Made by a program: the position numbers and the translations under genes. A DNA stretch of 64,000 nt from Brevibacterium atlanticum (GTDB taxonomy: Bacteria; Actinomycetota; Actinomycetes; Actinomycetales; Brevibacteriaceae). The notes beneath the pieces were generated by a model. That model was given only the letters and a program-made list of their open reading frames with translations, did not search any database and was not told where the DNA came from. The stretch covers positions 3,586,503 through 3,650,502 of the forward strand of contig NZ_CP050152.1 of assembly GCF_011617245.1 (NCBI RefSeq), in the 5' to 3' direction. This document shows, piece after piece, positions 26,388 to 35,289 of this stretch (its first letter is position 1; every line of letters starts with the position of its first letter).

Positions 26388-27766
26388 TTGCTGTCCCCCT
26401 TGTCACTGGTCTCCTGCGCTCCGGACCGTGCGGACCGGCCGTCACCCTGCCCGGCCGGCACACTCGCCGAGGCTGCGCGCCGTACCTCGGATTCCGAGGC
26501 CTTCCGCTCATGCGAGGCCCGCCGCTCCTGCTTGGCCTTCTGCTTCTCTTCCCAGGCCTCACGTCGTGCCGCCCGCTTCGCTTCGGCGCGCTTGCGGTTG
26601 CGATCCTTGCGCAGCTTGCGCTTGCGTCCGCGGATGTTGACGGCCTCGCCGACGGTGTCGAAGTTCGAAAGGTCCGTCTCTTCGACCCGGCGCGAGCTGA
26701 GGAAGATCCAGAGTACAGCGATGACGGCGATGACGGTGTCGATGAGCACCCCGACCACCCCGAAGTGGGCGATGCCTGCAGCCGCGGCACCGACGATCGC
26801 GGCGGCCGGAATCGTCAGCAGCCAGCCGGAGGCGATGCGCCCGGCCGTCGACCACTGCACGTCGGCGCCCTTGCGTCCCAGACCGGAGCCGAGCACCGAT
26901 CCGGAGGCGACCTGCGTCGTCGACAGTGCGAAGCCCAGGTGGGACGAGGCGAGGATCGCAGCAGCCGTCGAGGTCTCGGCCGACAGACCCTGCGCAGGCT
27001 TGACTGTGGTGAGCTTCGTGCCGAGGGTGTCGATGATCCGCCAGCCGCCGACGTAGGTGCCCAGAGCGATCGCGAGGGCGCAGGCGGTGATCACCCAGAT
27101 GTGAGGGCCGGTGCCGTGCGCCTGCATGCCGGCCGAGACGAGGACGAGGGTGATCACTCCCATCGTCTTCTGCGCATCGTTGGTGCCGTGAGCCAGTGCC
27201 ACCAGGGAGGACGAGAAGATCTGCCCGTACTTGAAGGGGGCACGGTGAGCCGTCTTGCCGTCGTCATTGCGCCGGGTGATCGCATACGCGAGCTTCGTGC
27301 ACAGATAAGCGCCGAATCCCGCGATGATCGGGGCCGCCAGCGCCGGGATGACGACCTTGGAGAGGAAGACTCCATAGTCCACGGAGTTGAGTCCGGCACC
27401 GACGATGGCCGCACCGATGAGGCCGCCGAAGAGTGCGTGGGACGACGATGAAGGCAGGCCGAAGCGCCAGGTCGCCATGTTCCAGATGATCGCGCCGATG
27501 AGTCCGGCGAGAATGAAGTCGGGAGTGATCTGGACTCCCCCGCCGCCTTCCTTGATGATGCCACCGGAGATGGTCTTGGCCACCTCGGTCGAGAGGAATG
27601 CTCCGACGAGGTTGAGGACCGCGGCGAGCGTGACGGCCGCCTTCGGCTTGATGGCCCCGGTCGCGATCGGGGTGGCCATGGCATTGGCCGTATCGTGAAA
27701 TCCGTTGGTGAAGTCGAAGAACAGTGCCAGTGCTATGACGAGCACGACGACGAAGATGATTTCCAC
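26384..27766 (-). CDS. PiT-family low-affinity inorganic phosphate transporter
   Basis: The 460-residue protein has the duplicated PiT signature: FDFTNGFHDTANAMA in the N-terminal half and ALAHGTNDAQKTMG in the C-terminal half. About 10 membrane helices are followed by a roughly 85-residue, strongly basic then Ser/Gly-rich cytoplasmic tail, longer than in most homologues. It takes up metal-phosphate complexes by proton symport. The start is a GTG at 27766 with AAGG upstream. PHO-box-like repeats 100-150 bases upstream suggest phosphate control by PhoP. Confidence 0.92.
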   Translation of the reverse strand: MEIIFVVVLVIALALFFDFTNGFHDTANAMATPIATGAIKPKAAVTLAAVLNLVGAFLSTEVAKTISGGIIKEGGGGVQITPDFILAGLIGAIIWNMATWRFGLPSSSSHALFGGLIGAAIVGAGLNSVDYGVFLSKVVIPALAAPIIAGFGAYLCTKLAYAITRRNDDGKTAHRAPFKYGQIFSSSLVALAHGTNDAQKTMGVITLVLVSAGMQAHGTGPHIWVITACALAIALGTYVGGWRIIDTLGTKLTTVKPAQGLSAETSTAAAILASSHLGFALSTTQVASGSVLGSGLGRKGADVQWSTAGRIASGWLLTIPAAAIVGAAAAGIAHFGVVGVLIDTVIAVIAVLWIFLSSRRVEETDLSNFDTVGEAVNIRGRKRKLRKDRNRKRAEAKRAARREAWEEKQKAKQERRASHERKASESEVRRAASASVPAGQGDGRSARSGAQETSDKGDSK

Positions 27767-27865
27767 TAATCGACCTTGGGTGTAGACACTATTCGGACCG
27801 TGGATGATGCAGCTGGCGGCCAGCGATCACTATCCCGCAGAAGTCTACCCACAGATTCGACCACT

Positions 27866-27915
27866 CTTCACCCGCAGTTCGACCCTACTCCACCTCGTTC
27901 ATCTTTTGTTCACTT
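27866..27915. promoter_or_regulatory. PHO-box-like direct repeats upstream of pit
   Basis: Five TTCACC-like heptads occur in two blocks with 11-base period: TTCACCC (27867), TTCGACC (27878) and TCCACCT (27889), then TTCATCT (27898) and TTCACTT (27909). Actinobacterial PhoP boxes are GTTCACC repeats of 11-base period. The only promoter in this gap is that of the minus-strand pit gene. Confidence 0.5.
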
Positions 27916-28077
27916 CTGACGTGCGCAAACGGACCCCGCCCGGAAGAGAGTGCAACAGCAGTCACATTCCGGACAGGGCCCGTGTACCCGACAATCACCG
28001 AGGCAGCCGGCTCGGTCAGGATCGAATCCCGCCGAGGCGGCCGCCCCGTTCACGGCTGACCTTGCCGAGGCGGTCGC

Positions 28078-29463
28078 CTACTCCGTGACGTAACGATCGG
28101 CGACGTCGAGCGCCCGGTCCAGGGCAGCGAGCCCGAAGCGGACGTCCTCATCCGGGGTGTTGAGCGGCGGGACCACATGGATGCGGTTGAAGTTCGCGAA
28201 CGGCAGCACGCCTTCGCCCTTGAGCGCGGCGATGACCTCGTTCATCTCCGGCGAGCTGCCGCCGTAGGCTGCCAGCGGCTCCTTCGTCTCCCGGTTCTTC
28301 ACGAGTTCGACCGCCCAGAAGCAGCCCATTCCGCGCACATCGCCGATGGAGGGATGGCGCTGCGCCATCTCGCGCAGGGCCGGACCGAAGATCTCCGCAC
28401 CGAGGCGCTCGGCGTTGTCGACCATGCCTTCGGTCTCCATCGCATTGATCGTCGCCACCGCTGCCGCAGTGGCCAGCGGATGGCCCGAATAGGTCAGTCC
28501 GCCCGGGTAGACGCGGTCACGGAAGGTCTCGAAGATCTCGCCGGAGATCGCGACCCCGCCCAAAGGCACGTACCCGGAGTTCACGCCCTTCGCGAAGGTG
28601 ATGAGGTCGGGGGTCACGTTCCAGCGGTCGACGGCGAACCAGCGTCCGGTGCGACCGAACCCGGCCATCACCTCGTCGGCGATGAAGACGATGCCGTACT
28701 TCGCCGTCAGCTCTCGCACGCCTTCGAGATACCCGGCCGGAGGGGCGTAGATCCCCGCGGTGCCGGGCACGGTCTCCATGATGAGCGCCGCGATGTTTCC
28801 GGGCCCCTCCAAGGTGATCATGTCCTCGAGGTGCTGCAGCGCCCGCTGTGTCTCTTCCGCCTCGGTGGTCGAGTTGAAGTAGGACCGGTACTGGTAGGCG
28901 GGCATGAAGTGGACGATGCCCTCCGCCGAGTAGTCGTTGGCGAACCGCCGCGGGTCGCCGGTGACGTTGACGGCCAGTTGGGTGCCGCCGTGGTAGCTGC
29001 GGTAGGCCGAGAGCACCTTCGTCCGTCCCGTGTGCAGGCGAGCCATGCGGATCGCGTGCTCGTTGGCGTCGGCGCCGCCGTTGGTGAAGAACACGTGGTC
29101 GAGGTCGCCCGGGGTACGTTCGGCGATGAGCCGCGCAGCCTCGGAGCGGGCATCGTTGACGTGCTGGGGAGCGATTGTGCACAGCTTCCCGGCCTGCTCC
29201 TGGATCGCTGCCACGACAGCCGGATGCTGGTGGCCGATGTTCGTGTTCACCAGCTGCGAGGACATGTCGAGCAGCTTCCGCCCCTCCCCGTCCCAGATGT
29301 AGGGACCGGCCGCGTCGACGATCGTCATCGGCGTGAAGGGCCCCTGGGCCTGCCAGGAATGGAAGACGTGCGCACGGTCGAACTCGTAGGCGCGCCGACC
29401 TACGGCCAGACGCTCGGGGTCGACGGGGGTTTCGGTCTGCGGGGTGTCCGCGATGGTGGTCAT
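28078..29463 (-). CDS. Class III aminotransferase (probable beta-alanine/omega-amino acid:pyruvate)
   Basis: The 461-residue PLP enzyme is a class III (fold I) aminotransferase. It shows SSQLVNTNIGHQHP, FFTNGGADANEHAIRMAR, the PLP-phosphate region SYHGGT, the Asp of VFIADEVMAGFGRTG and the Schiff-base Lys in ITFAKGVNSGYVPLGG. These blocks are closest to omega-amino acid:pyruvate enzymes. The ATG at 29463 has GAAGGAAC upstream. It follows the methylmalonate-semialdehyde dehydrogenase gene on the same strand, so the pair would turn beta-alanine into malonate semialdehyde and then acetyl-CoA. The specific donor is inferred from that neighbour. A strong hairpin lies between the two genes. Confidence 0.85.
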   Translation of the reverse strand: MTTIADTPQTETPVDPERLAVGRRAYEFDRAHVFHSWQAQGPFTPMTIVDAAGPYIWDGEGRKLLDMSSQLVNTNIGHQHPAVVAAIQEQAGKLCTIAPQHVNDARSEAARLIAERTPGDLDHVFFTNGGADANEHAIRMARLHTGRTKVLSAYRSYHGGTQLAVNVTGDPRRFANDYSAEGIVHFMPAYQYRSYFNSTTEAEETQRALQHLEDMITLEGPGNIAALIMETVPGTAGIYAPPAGYLEGVRELTAKYGIVFIADEVMAGFGRTGRWFAVDRWNVTPDLITFAKGVNSGYVPLGGVAISGEIFETFRDRVYPGGLTYSGHPLATAAAVATINAMETEGMVDNAERLGAEIFGPALREMAQRHPSIGDVRGMGCFWAVELVKNRETKEPLAAYGGSSPEMNEVIAALKGEGVLPFANFNRIHVVPPLNTPDEDVRFGLAALDRALDVADRYVTE

Positions 29464-29510
29464 AAATGGTTCCTTCGCCGAGGTGGGTCTGGGTGTGGGT
29501 GGATCACCGG

Positions 29511-29547
29511 CGCTGTCGTCGACGGACTGGATCCGTCGACGACAGCG
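29511..29547. terminator. 16-bp perfect hairpin between mmsA and aminotransferase
   Basis: A 16-bp perfect stem (29511-29526 with 29532-29547, arm CGCTGTCGTCGACGGA) with a 5-base loop separates the two co-directional genes. It lacks a T-run. It may terminate or attenuate, or protect the upstream message, giving unequal expression of the two genes. Confidence 0.55.
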
Positions 29548-29555
29548 TGATGTGA

Positions 29556-31058
29556 TCAGTCGTTGGTCGGGAATCCGAGGTTGAGTCCGCCGTGGCTGGG
29601 GTCGAGCCACCGTGAGGTCACGACCTTGCCGCGGGTGAAGAAGTGGACGCCTTCTTCGCCGTAGCCGTGGGTGTCGCCGAACAGCGAGTTCTTCCAGCCG
29701 CCGAAGGAGTAGTAGCCCACGGGGACGGGGATCGGCACGTTGATACCGACCATGCCGACCTCGACCTCGTTCTCATACCGGCGGGCCGCGCCGCCATCGT
29801 TCGTGAAGATCGCGGTGCCGTTGCCGTACGGGTTGGCGTTGATGAGCTCGAGGCCTTCGTCGTAGCCGGGGACGCGGACGACGGCGAGGACGGGTCCGAA
29901 GATCTCGTCGGTGTAGATCGACATGTCGGTGGTGACGTTGTCGAACAGGGTCGGGTTGAGGAAGAAGCCCTGTTCGTGGTCGTGGTCGCGACCGTCGAGG
30001 ACGACCGTCGCCCCCGCCTCGGCGCCGGCATCGATGTAGCCGGCGACCTTGTCGCGGTGAGCGGCGGTGACCAGCGGACCCATGTCGGGTTCGGTGGTGC
30101 CGTCGCCGATGCGCAGCGTCCGGGTGCGTTCGGCGATCTTCGCCACGAGCTCATCGGCGATCGATTCGACGGCGACGACGACGGAGATCGCCATGCAGCG
30201 TTCACCCGCTGCACCGTAGCCGGCGTTGACGGCGGCGTCGGCGGCGAGGTCGAGGTCTGCGTCGGGGAGGACGAGCATGTGGTTCTTCGCTCCGCCGAGT
30301 GCCTGGACGCGCTTGCCGGCGGCGGTGCCGTTCTCGTAGACGTACTTCGCGATCGGGGTCGATCCGACGAAGGACACCGAGGCGACCTGCGGGCTCTCGA
30401 GGATCGTGTCGACGGCTTCCTTGTCACCGTGGACGACGTTGAAGACGCCGTCGGGCAGTCCGGCTTCCTTCCACAGCTCGGCCAGCCAGTTCGCGGCCGA
30501 GGGGGCCTTCTCCGAGGGTTTGAGCACGACGGTGTTGCCGGCGGCGATCGCGACGGGGAAGAACCACATGGGGACCATGGCCGGGAAGTTGAACGGCGAG
30601 ATGATCGCGCAGACGCCGAGGGGCTGGCGCAGGGAGTGGACGTCGACGCTCGTCGAGGCGTTCTCCGTGTGGCCGCCCTTGAGGTGGCTGGCGATGCCGC
30701 AGGCGAATTCGACGACTTCCTGACCGCGGGCGACCTCGCCGAGGGCGTCGGAGACGACCTTGCCGTGTTCGGCGGTGATGATCTCGGCGAGCTCCTGCTT
30801 GCGCGCGTTGAGCAGTTCGCGGAAGTTGAAGAGGATGGCGGTGCGGCGGGACAGCGAGGTGTCACGCCACGCGGGGAAGGCCTCGGCAGCGGCGGCGATC
30901 GCGGACTCCACGGTCGCCTTCGATCCGAGTGCCACCTGACCGCTGCCGACTCCGGTGGCGGGGTTCGTGATATCGCCGAGGCGGGTGTCCGTGTCCGCGG
31001 TGACGGACTCTCCGTTGATCCAGTGGTTGAGGGTGGTCAGAGCGGTCAGGGTGGTCAT
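29556..31058 (-). CDS. mmsA: CoA-acylating (methyl)malonate-semialdehyde dehydrogenase
   Basis: The 500-residue protein is a full MmsA/IolA-type ALDH. The catalytic Cys288 lies in GAAGERCMAIS, the CoA-dependent family hallmark GERCMA, and the Asn of SPFNFPAMVPMW is present. It converts malonate or methylmalonate semialdehyde plus CoA to acetyl- or propionyl-CoA. The ATG at 31058 has AAGGAC upstream. No other iolA is in the window, so this enzyme could also finish the inositol pathway encoded at 9-17 kb. It diverges from the PucR regulator and precedes a class III aminotransferase. Confidence 0.92.
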   Translation of the reverse strand: MTTLTALTTLNHWINGESVTADTDTRLGDITNPATGVGSGQVALGSKATVESAIAAAAEAFPAWRDTSLSRRTAILFNFRELLNARKQELAEIITAEHGKVVSDALGEVARGQEVVEFACGIASHLKGGHTENASTSVDVHSLRQPLGVCAIISPFNFPAMVPMWFFPVAIAAGNTVVLKPSEKAPSAANWLAELWKEAGLPDGVFNVVHGDKEAVDTILESPQVASVSFVGSTPIAKYVYENGTAAGKRVQALGGAKNHMLVLPDADLDLAADAAVNAGYGAAGERCMAISVVVAVESIADELVAKIAERTRTLRIGDGTTEPDMGPLVTAAHRDKVAGYIDAGAEAGATVVLDGRDHDHEQGFFLNPTLFDNVTTDMSIYTDEIFGPVLAVVRVPGYDEGLELINANPYGNGTAIFTNDGGAARRYENEVEVGMVGINVPIPVPVGYYSFGGWKNSLFGDTHGYGEEGVHFFTRGKVVTSRWLDPSHGGLNLGFPTND

Positions 31059-31134
31059 GCGGTGTCCTTCTGCTTCGGTGACGGTGCGGTTGTGCCCATT
31101 CTCCGGCCTCGCACCGTTTCGCAACAGGGGCAGA

Positions 31135-31171
31135 CTGTCAGAATGGATGCTGCCGGCTTTACACTGTGTCA
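31135..31171 (+). promoter_or_regulatory. Promoter placing +1 at the pucR start codon
   Basis: A -10-like TACACT (31160-31165) lies 7 bases before the ATG at 31172, with a weak -35-like CTGTCA at 31135-31140. There is no ribosome site. This geometry predicts a leaderless mRNA for the PucR gene. Confidence 0.45.
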
Positions 31172-32848
31172 ATGGACGGCACTTCCTCTTCGATCGATTC
31201 GACGGCTTCTGTCGAGCCAGCGGATCCCGCCGGGCTGAGCATCGCGGGTCTGCTCGACCACGATGAGATCCGCGACGGCGGGCCCGAGGTGGTCGCAGGT
31301 GCGGCAGATCTGCACCGCACCATCCGCTGGGTCCACATCGCCGACTCCGCTCAGGTCGAGCGCTTCCTCGAAGGCGGGGAACTCGTGCTCACCACGGCGA
31401 CGACCTTCCGCCGATCCCCTGCGGCGATGCGTGAATTCCTCGATCAGCTCGAGCGGGCGGGTGCGGCCGGCACCATCGTCGAGCTCGTCGATGAGGACTC
31501 GGAGCCGGACCACGGCGCAGCAGCTGTTCTCAGGGAGGCGTCGGCCGGTCGCACGCTTCCCGTCATCCTGCTGGAGCGGCGGGTGAAGTTCGTGAGGATC
31601 ACGGAGCTTGCGCACCGCAGGCTCCTCGCCCAGCAGCTCTCGCGGCTCGAGCGCGCTCAGGAGATCCATGAGACCTTCACGCGGCTGAGCCTCGAGCGGG
31701 CTGAGGCGCAGACGATCGTCGACCGCACGGCCGACCTGCTCGGGGCTCCGGTGGTCCTCGAGGACGTCGCCCACCGGGTGCTCGCGCATGCCGGTCCCGG
31801 ATCGGAGACGCTGACGCAGAACTGGACGGATCTCGTCTCCGGGGCACGGCGGGCGCCCGGGGCCGAGGAGAACGGGCGGTGGCGGCAGACACCGGTGGGT
31901 CTGCGTGCTCGACGGTGGGGCCGCCTCGTCGTCCCGGGTCCCGCCGAGGCGGTCGTGGCCCTGGAGCAGATCATTGAGCGTGCCGGCGAGGCGCTGACCC
32001 TGACTCGCATGGCCGACCGTGACGAACAGGATCTGCTGCTGCAAGCGCAGAGCGGGCTGATCAGGGAGATCGCGGACTCCGAGGTCATCGATGAGGGAAC
32101 GGCGCGGGCGCGAGCCCGCTCCCTCGGCTTCACGCCCGTCGATGGTGCGCAGTTCGTGCCGGTCGTCGTCCGGCTCGATCGGGACGCCGAGACCGAACCG
32201 ACCCGGATTCAGCTGCAGGAGCGCGGGCTGACGCAGGAGATCGTCGCTGCCGCGACGCGGTTGGGCCTGTGCGTGCTGACGACGAGCCTCCAGTCCGGGG
32301 TCTTCGGATTCGTGCTCGCCCCGACCCGAACTGCCTCGGCGCATCGGCGCACAAGCTCGGAAGAACTCCTCACCGCACTGTTGGCGGAGGTCGACGATTA
32401 TGCCGCCAGCTGGGTCGTCGGGGTCGGTCGGGCCGGTGACTCTCTGCTCACCGCTGCGTCCCGGATCGAGGCTGCTTCCCAGGTTGCCGAGGTGGCCTCG
32501 ACTCTCGATGTCCGTGAGCGGGCGTTCTACCGGTCCTCCGATGTCCGGCTCCGGGGGCTGCTGTCGCTGTTGGCCGAGGACTCGCGGCTGCGCACGTTCG
32601 CCGAGGGTGAGCTGGGTCCGCTGTTCGAGGGCGGGGATCCGGACGATGCGGAGCTGCTCGAATTCCTCGAGCTGTTCCTCGCCCATGGTGGGAACAAGTC
32701 CGCGATGGCGCGGGCGGGTTTCCTGTCCCGGCCCACGCTCTACGCGCGCATCGCGAAGCTGCAGGACCGCCTCGGCGTCTCCCTCGATGATGCGGAATCA
32801 CGCACGGCACTGCACGTGGCGCTGCTGTGGTGGAGGATGAGCGGCTGA
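31172..32848 (+). CDS. PucR-family transcriptional regulator
   Basis: The protein (558 residues from the ATG) has the PucR N-terminal domain (about 25-150, with RWVHIADSAQVERFLEGGEL), a central GGDEF-like sensor region and a C-terminal HTH_30 domain (NKSAMARAGFLSRPTLYARI, then LQDRLGVSLDDAESRTALHVALLWW). It diverges from mmsA and the aminotransferase. PucR-type regulators commonly activate neighbouring amino-acid or nitrogen catabolic genes (for example GabR of Corynebacterium), so it likely activates the beta-alanine branch. An in-frame GTG lies two codons upstream. Confidence 0.88.
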   Translation: MDGTSSSIDSTASVEPADPAGLSIAGLLDHDEIRDGGPEVVAGAADLHRTIRWVHIADSAQVERFLEGGELVLTTATTFRRSPAAMREFLDQLERAGAAGTIVELVDEDSEPDHGAAAVLREASAGRTLPVILLERRVKFVRITELAHRRLLAQQLSRLERAQEIHETFTRLSLERAEAQTIVDRTADLLGAPVVLEDVAHRVLAHAGPGSETLTQNWTDLVSGARRAPGAEENGRWRQTPVGLRARRWGRLVVPGPAEAVVALEQIIERAGEALTLTRMADRDEQDLLLQAQSGLIREIADSEVIDEGTARARARSLGFTPVDGAQFVPVVVRLDRDAETEPTRIQLQERGLTQEIVAAATRLGLCVLTTSLQSGVFGFVLAPTRTASAHRRTSSEELLTALLAEVDDYAASWVVGVGRAGDSLLTAASRIEAASQVAEVASTLDVRERAFYRSSDVRLRGLLSLLAEDSRLRTFAEGELGPLFEGGDPDDAELLEFLELFLAHGGNKSAMARAGFLSRPTLYARIAKLQDRLGVSLDDAESRTALHVALLWWRMSG

Positions 32849-32893
32849 ACAGCTGCACTGTGACGGCGATGGCCGCGGACAAGCACGCTCAGA

Positions 32894-33898
32894 TCAGTCG
32901 AACAGGGCGCGAATCGTGTCGGTGACCGGGATCCCGTGCTCGGCAGCCTCGGCGCGGTTGGCATAACGGCGATCGCCGGGCTGACGATCCATGCCCGCAT
33001 CGCGGAGCATATCGACGAATTCCCTGACCCTGCCCAGGTAGGCGTCGTTGCCGCCGCGTTCGGGGTCGATGACGATGAAGAGCTGCCCGGTGCGGAAAGT
33101 ATGAGCACCCTCGGGCGCTTCGGCATCGATCTCATAGGTGAAGGCACCGCCGGTGAGGCCAGCGGCGAGTGTTTCGATCATGAAGGAGAGCAGCGCTCCT
33201 TTGTGACCGCCGATGGGACGAATGCCGCCGCCGTCGAGGATTGCATTCGGATCCGTGGTGTCGGCGCCGGTCGAATCGACGCCGGTGCCGGGCGGGACCT
33301 GTTCACCGTCGGCGCGCAGCAGCTGCAGGTCGCCGTGGGACATCGACGATGTCGAGAAGTCGAAGACGATCGGGGCCGCCTCAGCCACGGGGGTGGCGAA
33401 GCCGAAGGGATTCGTGCTGAAGACCGGCCTGGTCGCCCCCTCAGGGACGACGGCGAGCTTGCCGCTGGCGATCATCCCCAGGGCCACATACCCGCGCTGC
33501 GCGAACGCTTCCAGGTCCGGCCACAGGGCTGAGAAGTGATGGGTGTTGCGCAGGGCGATGACCGCGACACCGGTCTCGGCGAGCGCCTCATCGATCTCCG
33601 CGCGAGCGTCGGCCAGGGCGGGCTGCGCGAATCCGTTGTGTCCGTCGATGCGGATGAACGAGGGACCGACGATGTCGACGCTCGCTTCGGCGGTGCCGTC
33701 GGCCCATCCGCGGTTGAGCGAATCAAGGTAGCCGGCGACCCGGAAGACCCCGTGGCTGAGCGTGCCGTCCCGCTCGCAGGTCCCACAGTTCGTCGCCAGC
33801 ACCTGCGCGACCGCCGGGGAGGCTCCAGCGCCGACGAGCTTCGCCTCGATCGCGGCGACGAGTTCGTCGAGGGAGATCCGGTCGGCTTCATTCGTCAT
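32894..33898 (-). CDS. DpkA-like cyclic imine reductase (malate/L-lactate dehydrogenase family)
   Basis: The 334-residue protein belongs to the Ldh2/MDH oxidoreductase family. Blocks such as HGVFRVAGYLDSLNRG, NTHHFSALWPDLEAFA, STNPFGFATPV, FDFSTSSMSHGDLQL, GGHKGALLSFMIETLAAGL and PGDRRY follow those of delta1-piperideine-2-carboxylate/delta1-pyrroline-2-carboxylate reductases (DpkA). It would reduce pyrroline-2-carboxylate to L-proline with NAD(P)H. It follows the proline-racemase-family gene, whose dehydratase product is exactly that imine. GAGGAG precedes the ATG. Activity assignment is family plus context. Confidence 0.8.
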   Translation of the reverse strand: MTNEADRISLDELVAAIEAKLVGAGASPAVAQVLATNCGTCERDGTLSHGVFRVAGYLDSLNRGWADGTAEASVDIVGPSFIRIDGHNGFAQPALADARAEIDEALAETGVAVIALRNTHHFSALWPDLEAFAQRGYVALGMIASGKLAVVPEGATRPVFSTNPFGFATPVAEAAPIVFDFSTSSMSHGDLQLLRADGEQVPPGTGVDSTGADTTDPNAILDGGGIRPIGGHKGALLSFMIETLAAGLTGGAFTYEIDAEAPEGAHTFRTGQLFIVIDPERGGNDAYLGRVREFVDMLRDAGMDRQPGDRRYANRAEAAEHGIPVTDTIRALFD

Positions 33899-34002
33899 TG
33901 TTCGCTCCTCATGTGCGGTGATTCGCTTCGGATTCGACCATTGCCTGTCCCCAGCAGACTACCGTCGGCTCAATCGTCGGTTCCGGCGGTCATCCGGTCG
34001 GC

Positions 34003-35061
34003 TCAACGCCCCCAGATGTCGCCGATGGTGTAGCCGAAGGGGAAGGGATCGTCGGCCTCGAGCACGAGTTGCTGGAATCCCGTGATCCAGCCACGTCCGC
34101 TGATCGAGGGGATCACGGCCGGGCGCTCACCGACGCTCGTCGTCTCCTTCACCTCGGCGGTGAAGGTCGTTCCCAGCATCGATTCGTGGACGAACTCCTC
34201 CCCCACAGCGAGTTCACCGCGAGCATGTTTGGCGGCGACGCGACCACTCGTGCCGGTGCCGCACGGTGAACGGTCGAGCGTGCCCGTCCACGTGCTCGGG
34301 TCGTCGAGGTCGACCACGCCACTGGGCAGGACCACAGCGTTGCGACCGTCGGTCCCCGGAGTCACAGCGGGACCGTGGATCATCGGCAGCCCGATCGAAT
34401 CGATCTCAGGAAGGAGCGGGTGCCGCACCTCGAAGATCTCGTTCGCCGCCTGGAGCAGGACGCTGCCGGCCCGGATGATCGCCTTGGCGTTGCCCGGATC
34501 GAGGTCCACGCCGAGGTGCTCCGCATGAGCCTGGACGTAGAACTGACCGCCGAAGACGATGTCGACGGGGACCGTCCCGTAGCCGGGGACTTCGAGCGGC
34601 AGGTCGAGGCCGTGGACGAAGGCCGGCACATTGTCGAAGGTGACGCGCTGCGCACGGCCGTCGACCACCTCGGCGCGGGCGGTGACGATGCCGGCTGCCG
34701 TGTCGATCCTCAGTTCCGTGATCGGTTCGGTGACGTCGACGGACCCGGTCTCGACCAGAGCCGTGACGGTGCAGATGAGGTTCGACCCGGACATCGGTTT
34801 GAACCCGCCCTGTTCCATGACGATCATGCCGAAGTCGCAGCTGGGGTCTGCTGCTGCGACGACGATCGGTGAGCACAGCCCCGGGTAGCCGCGCGGCTCC
34901 TGGAGGATGAGGGTGCGGAACTCGTCGAGGTGTTCGCGACAGTAGCGCAGCTTCTCGGCCATGGTCGCACCCTTGACCTTGAGGTTCGACCCGAGCAGAA
35001 CCCGGCCGGGCTCCCCTGCCGCGTGGACGTCGACGGCCTGGATGATCTGTCTGTTCTTCAC
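34003..35061 (-). CDS. Proline racemase-superfamily enzyme, Ser-Cys type (hydroxyproline epimerase/dehydratase)
   Basis: The fold and motifs are those of the proline racemase superfamily. At the first catalytic position the sequence reads KPMSGSNLICTV, with Ser in place of Cys, while the second Cys is kept in SPCGTGTSGR. Ser-Cys members are known as trans-3-hydroxy-L-proline dehydratases and/or 4-hydroxyproline 2-epimerases rather than true proline racemases. The neighbouring DpkA-like reductase and DadA-like oxidase fit both routes. The start is uncertain: the GTG at 35061 gives the family N terminus (VKNRQIIQAVDVH) but its GAGGAG is only 2 bases away; an in-frame ATG lies at 35103. A 35220-35225 TATGCT could be the -10 of a separate promoter. 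Confidence 0.85.
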   Translation of the reverse strand: MKNRQIIQAVDVHAAGEPGRVLLGSNLKVKGATMAEKLRYCREHLDEFRTLILQEPRGYPGLCSPIVVAAADPSCDFGMIVMEQGGFKPMSGSNLICTVTALVETGSVDVTEPITELRIDTAAGIVTARAEVVDGRAQRVTFDNVPAFVHGLDLPLEVPGYGTVPVDIVFGGQFYVQAHAEHLGVDLDPGNAKAIIRAGSVLLQAANEIFEVRHPLLPEIDSIGLPMIHGPAVTPGTDGRNAVVLPSGVVDLDDPSTWTGTLDRSPCGTGTSGRVAAKHARGELAVGEEFVHESMLGTTFTAEVKETTSVGERPAVIPSISGRGWITGFQQLVLEADDPFPFGYTIGDIWGR

Positions 35062-35289
35062 ATCTCCTCGATTCCCGAACGAGTCGGTCGACGACCGCGA
35101 CATCGGCGTCGCGGAGCGGACCTGGGTGCCACGACGGACCCCGCGTCCAGCGTCACGACCAGCCGACGAATCGGACCCACGTCGACACCGACGAGAGTCG
35201 TCTCCGTCCCGATGGCGCCAGCATAGTTGCGCGACGGGAGAATGGCACTGATCATCCGGTGGCCGCGGCGGAGCAGGTATATCGGTGGT

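Noticed and set aside
29643..31238. 531-codon open frame opposite mmsA
   Set aside because: Antisense of a well-conserved dehydrogenase; no independent support.
35058..35255. Short minus-strand frame upstream of the proline-racemase-family gene
   Set aside because: 65 codons with no ribosome site or recognisable content; the region is better explained as promoter and leader.
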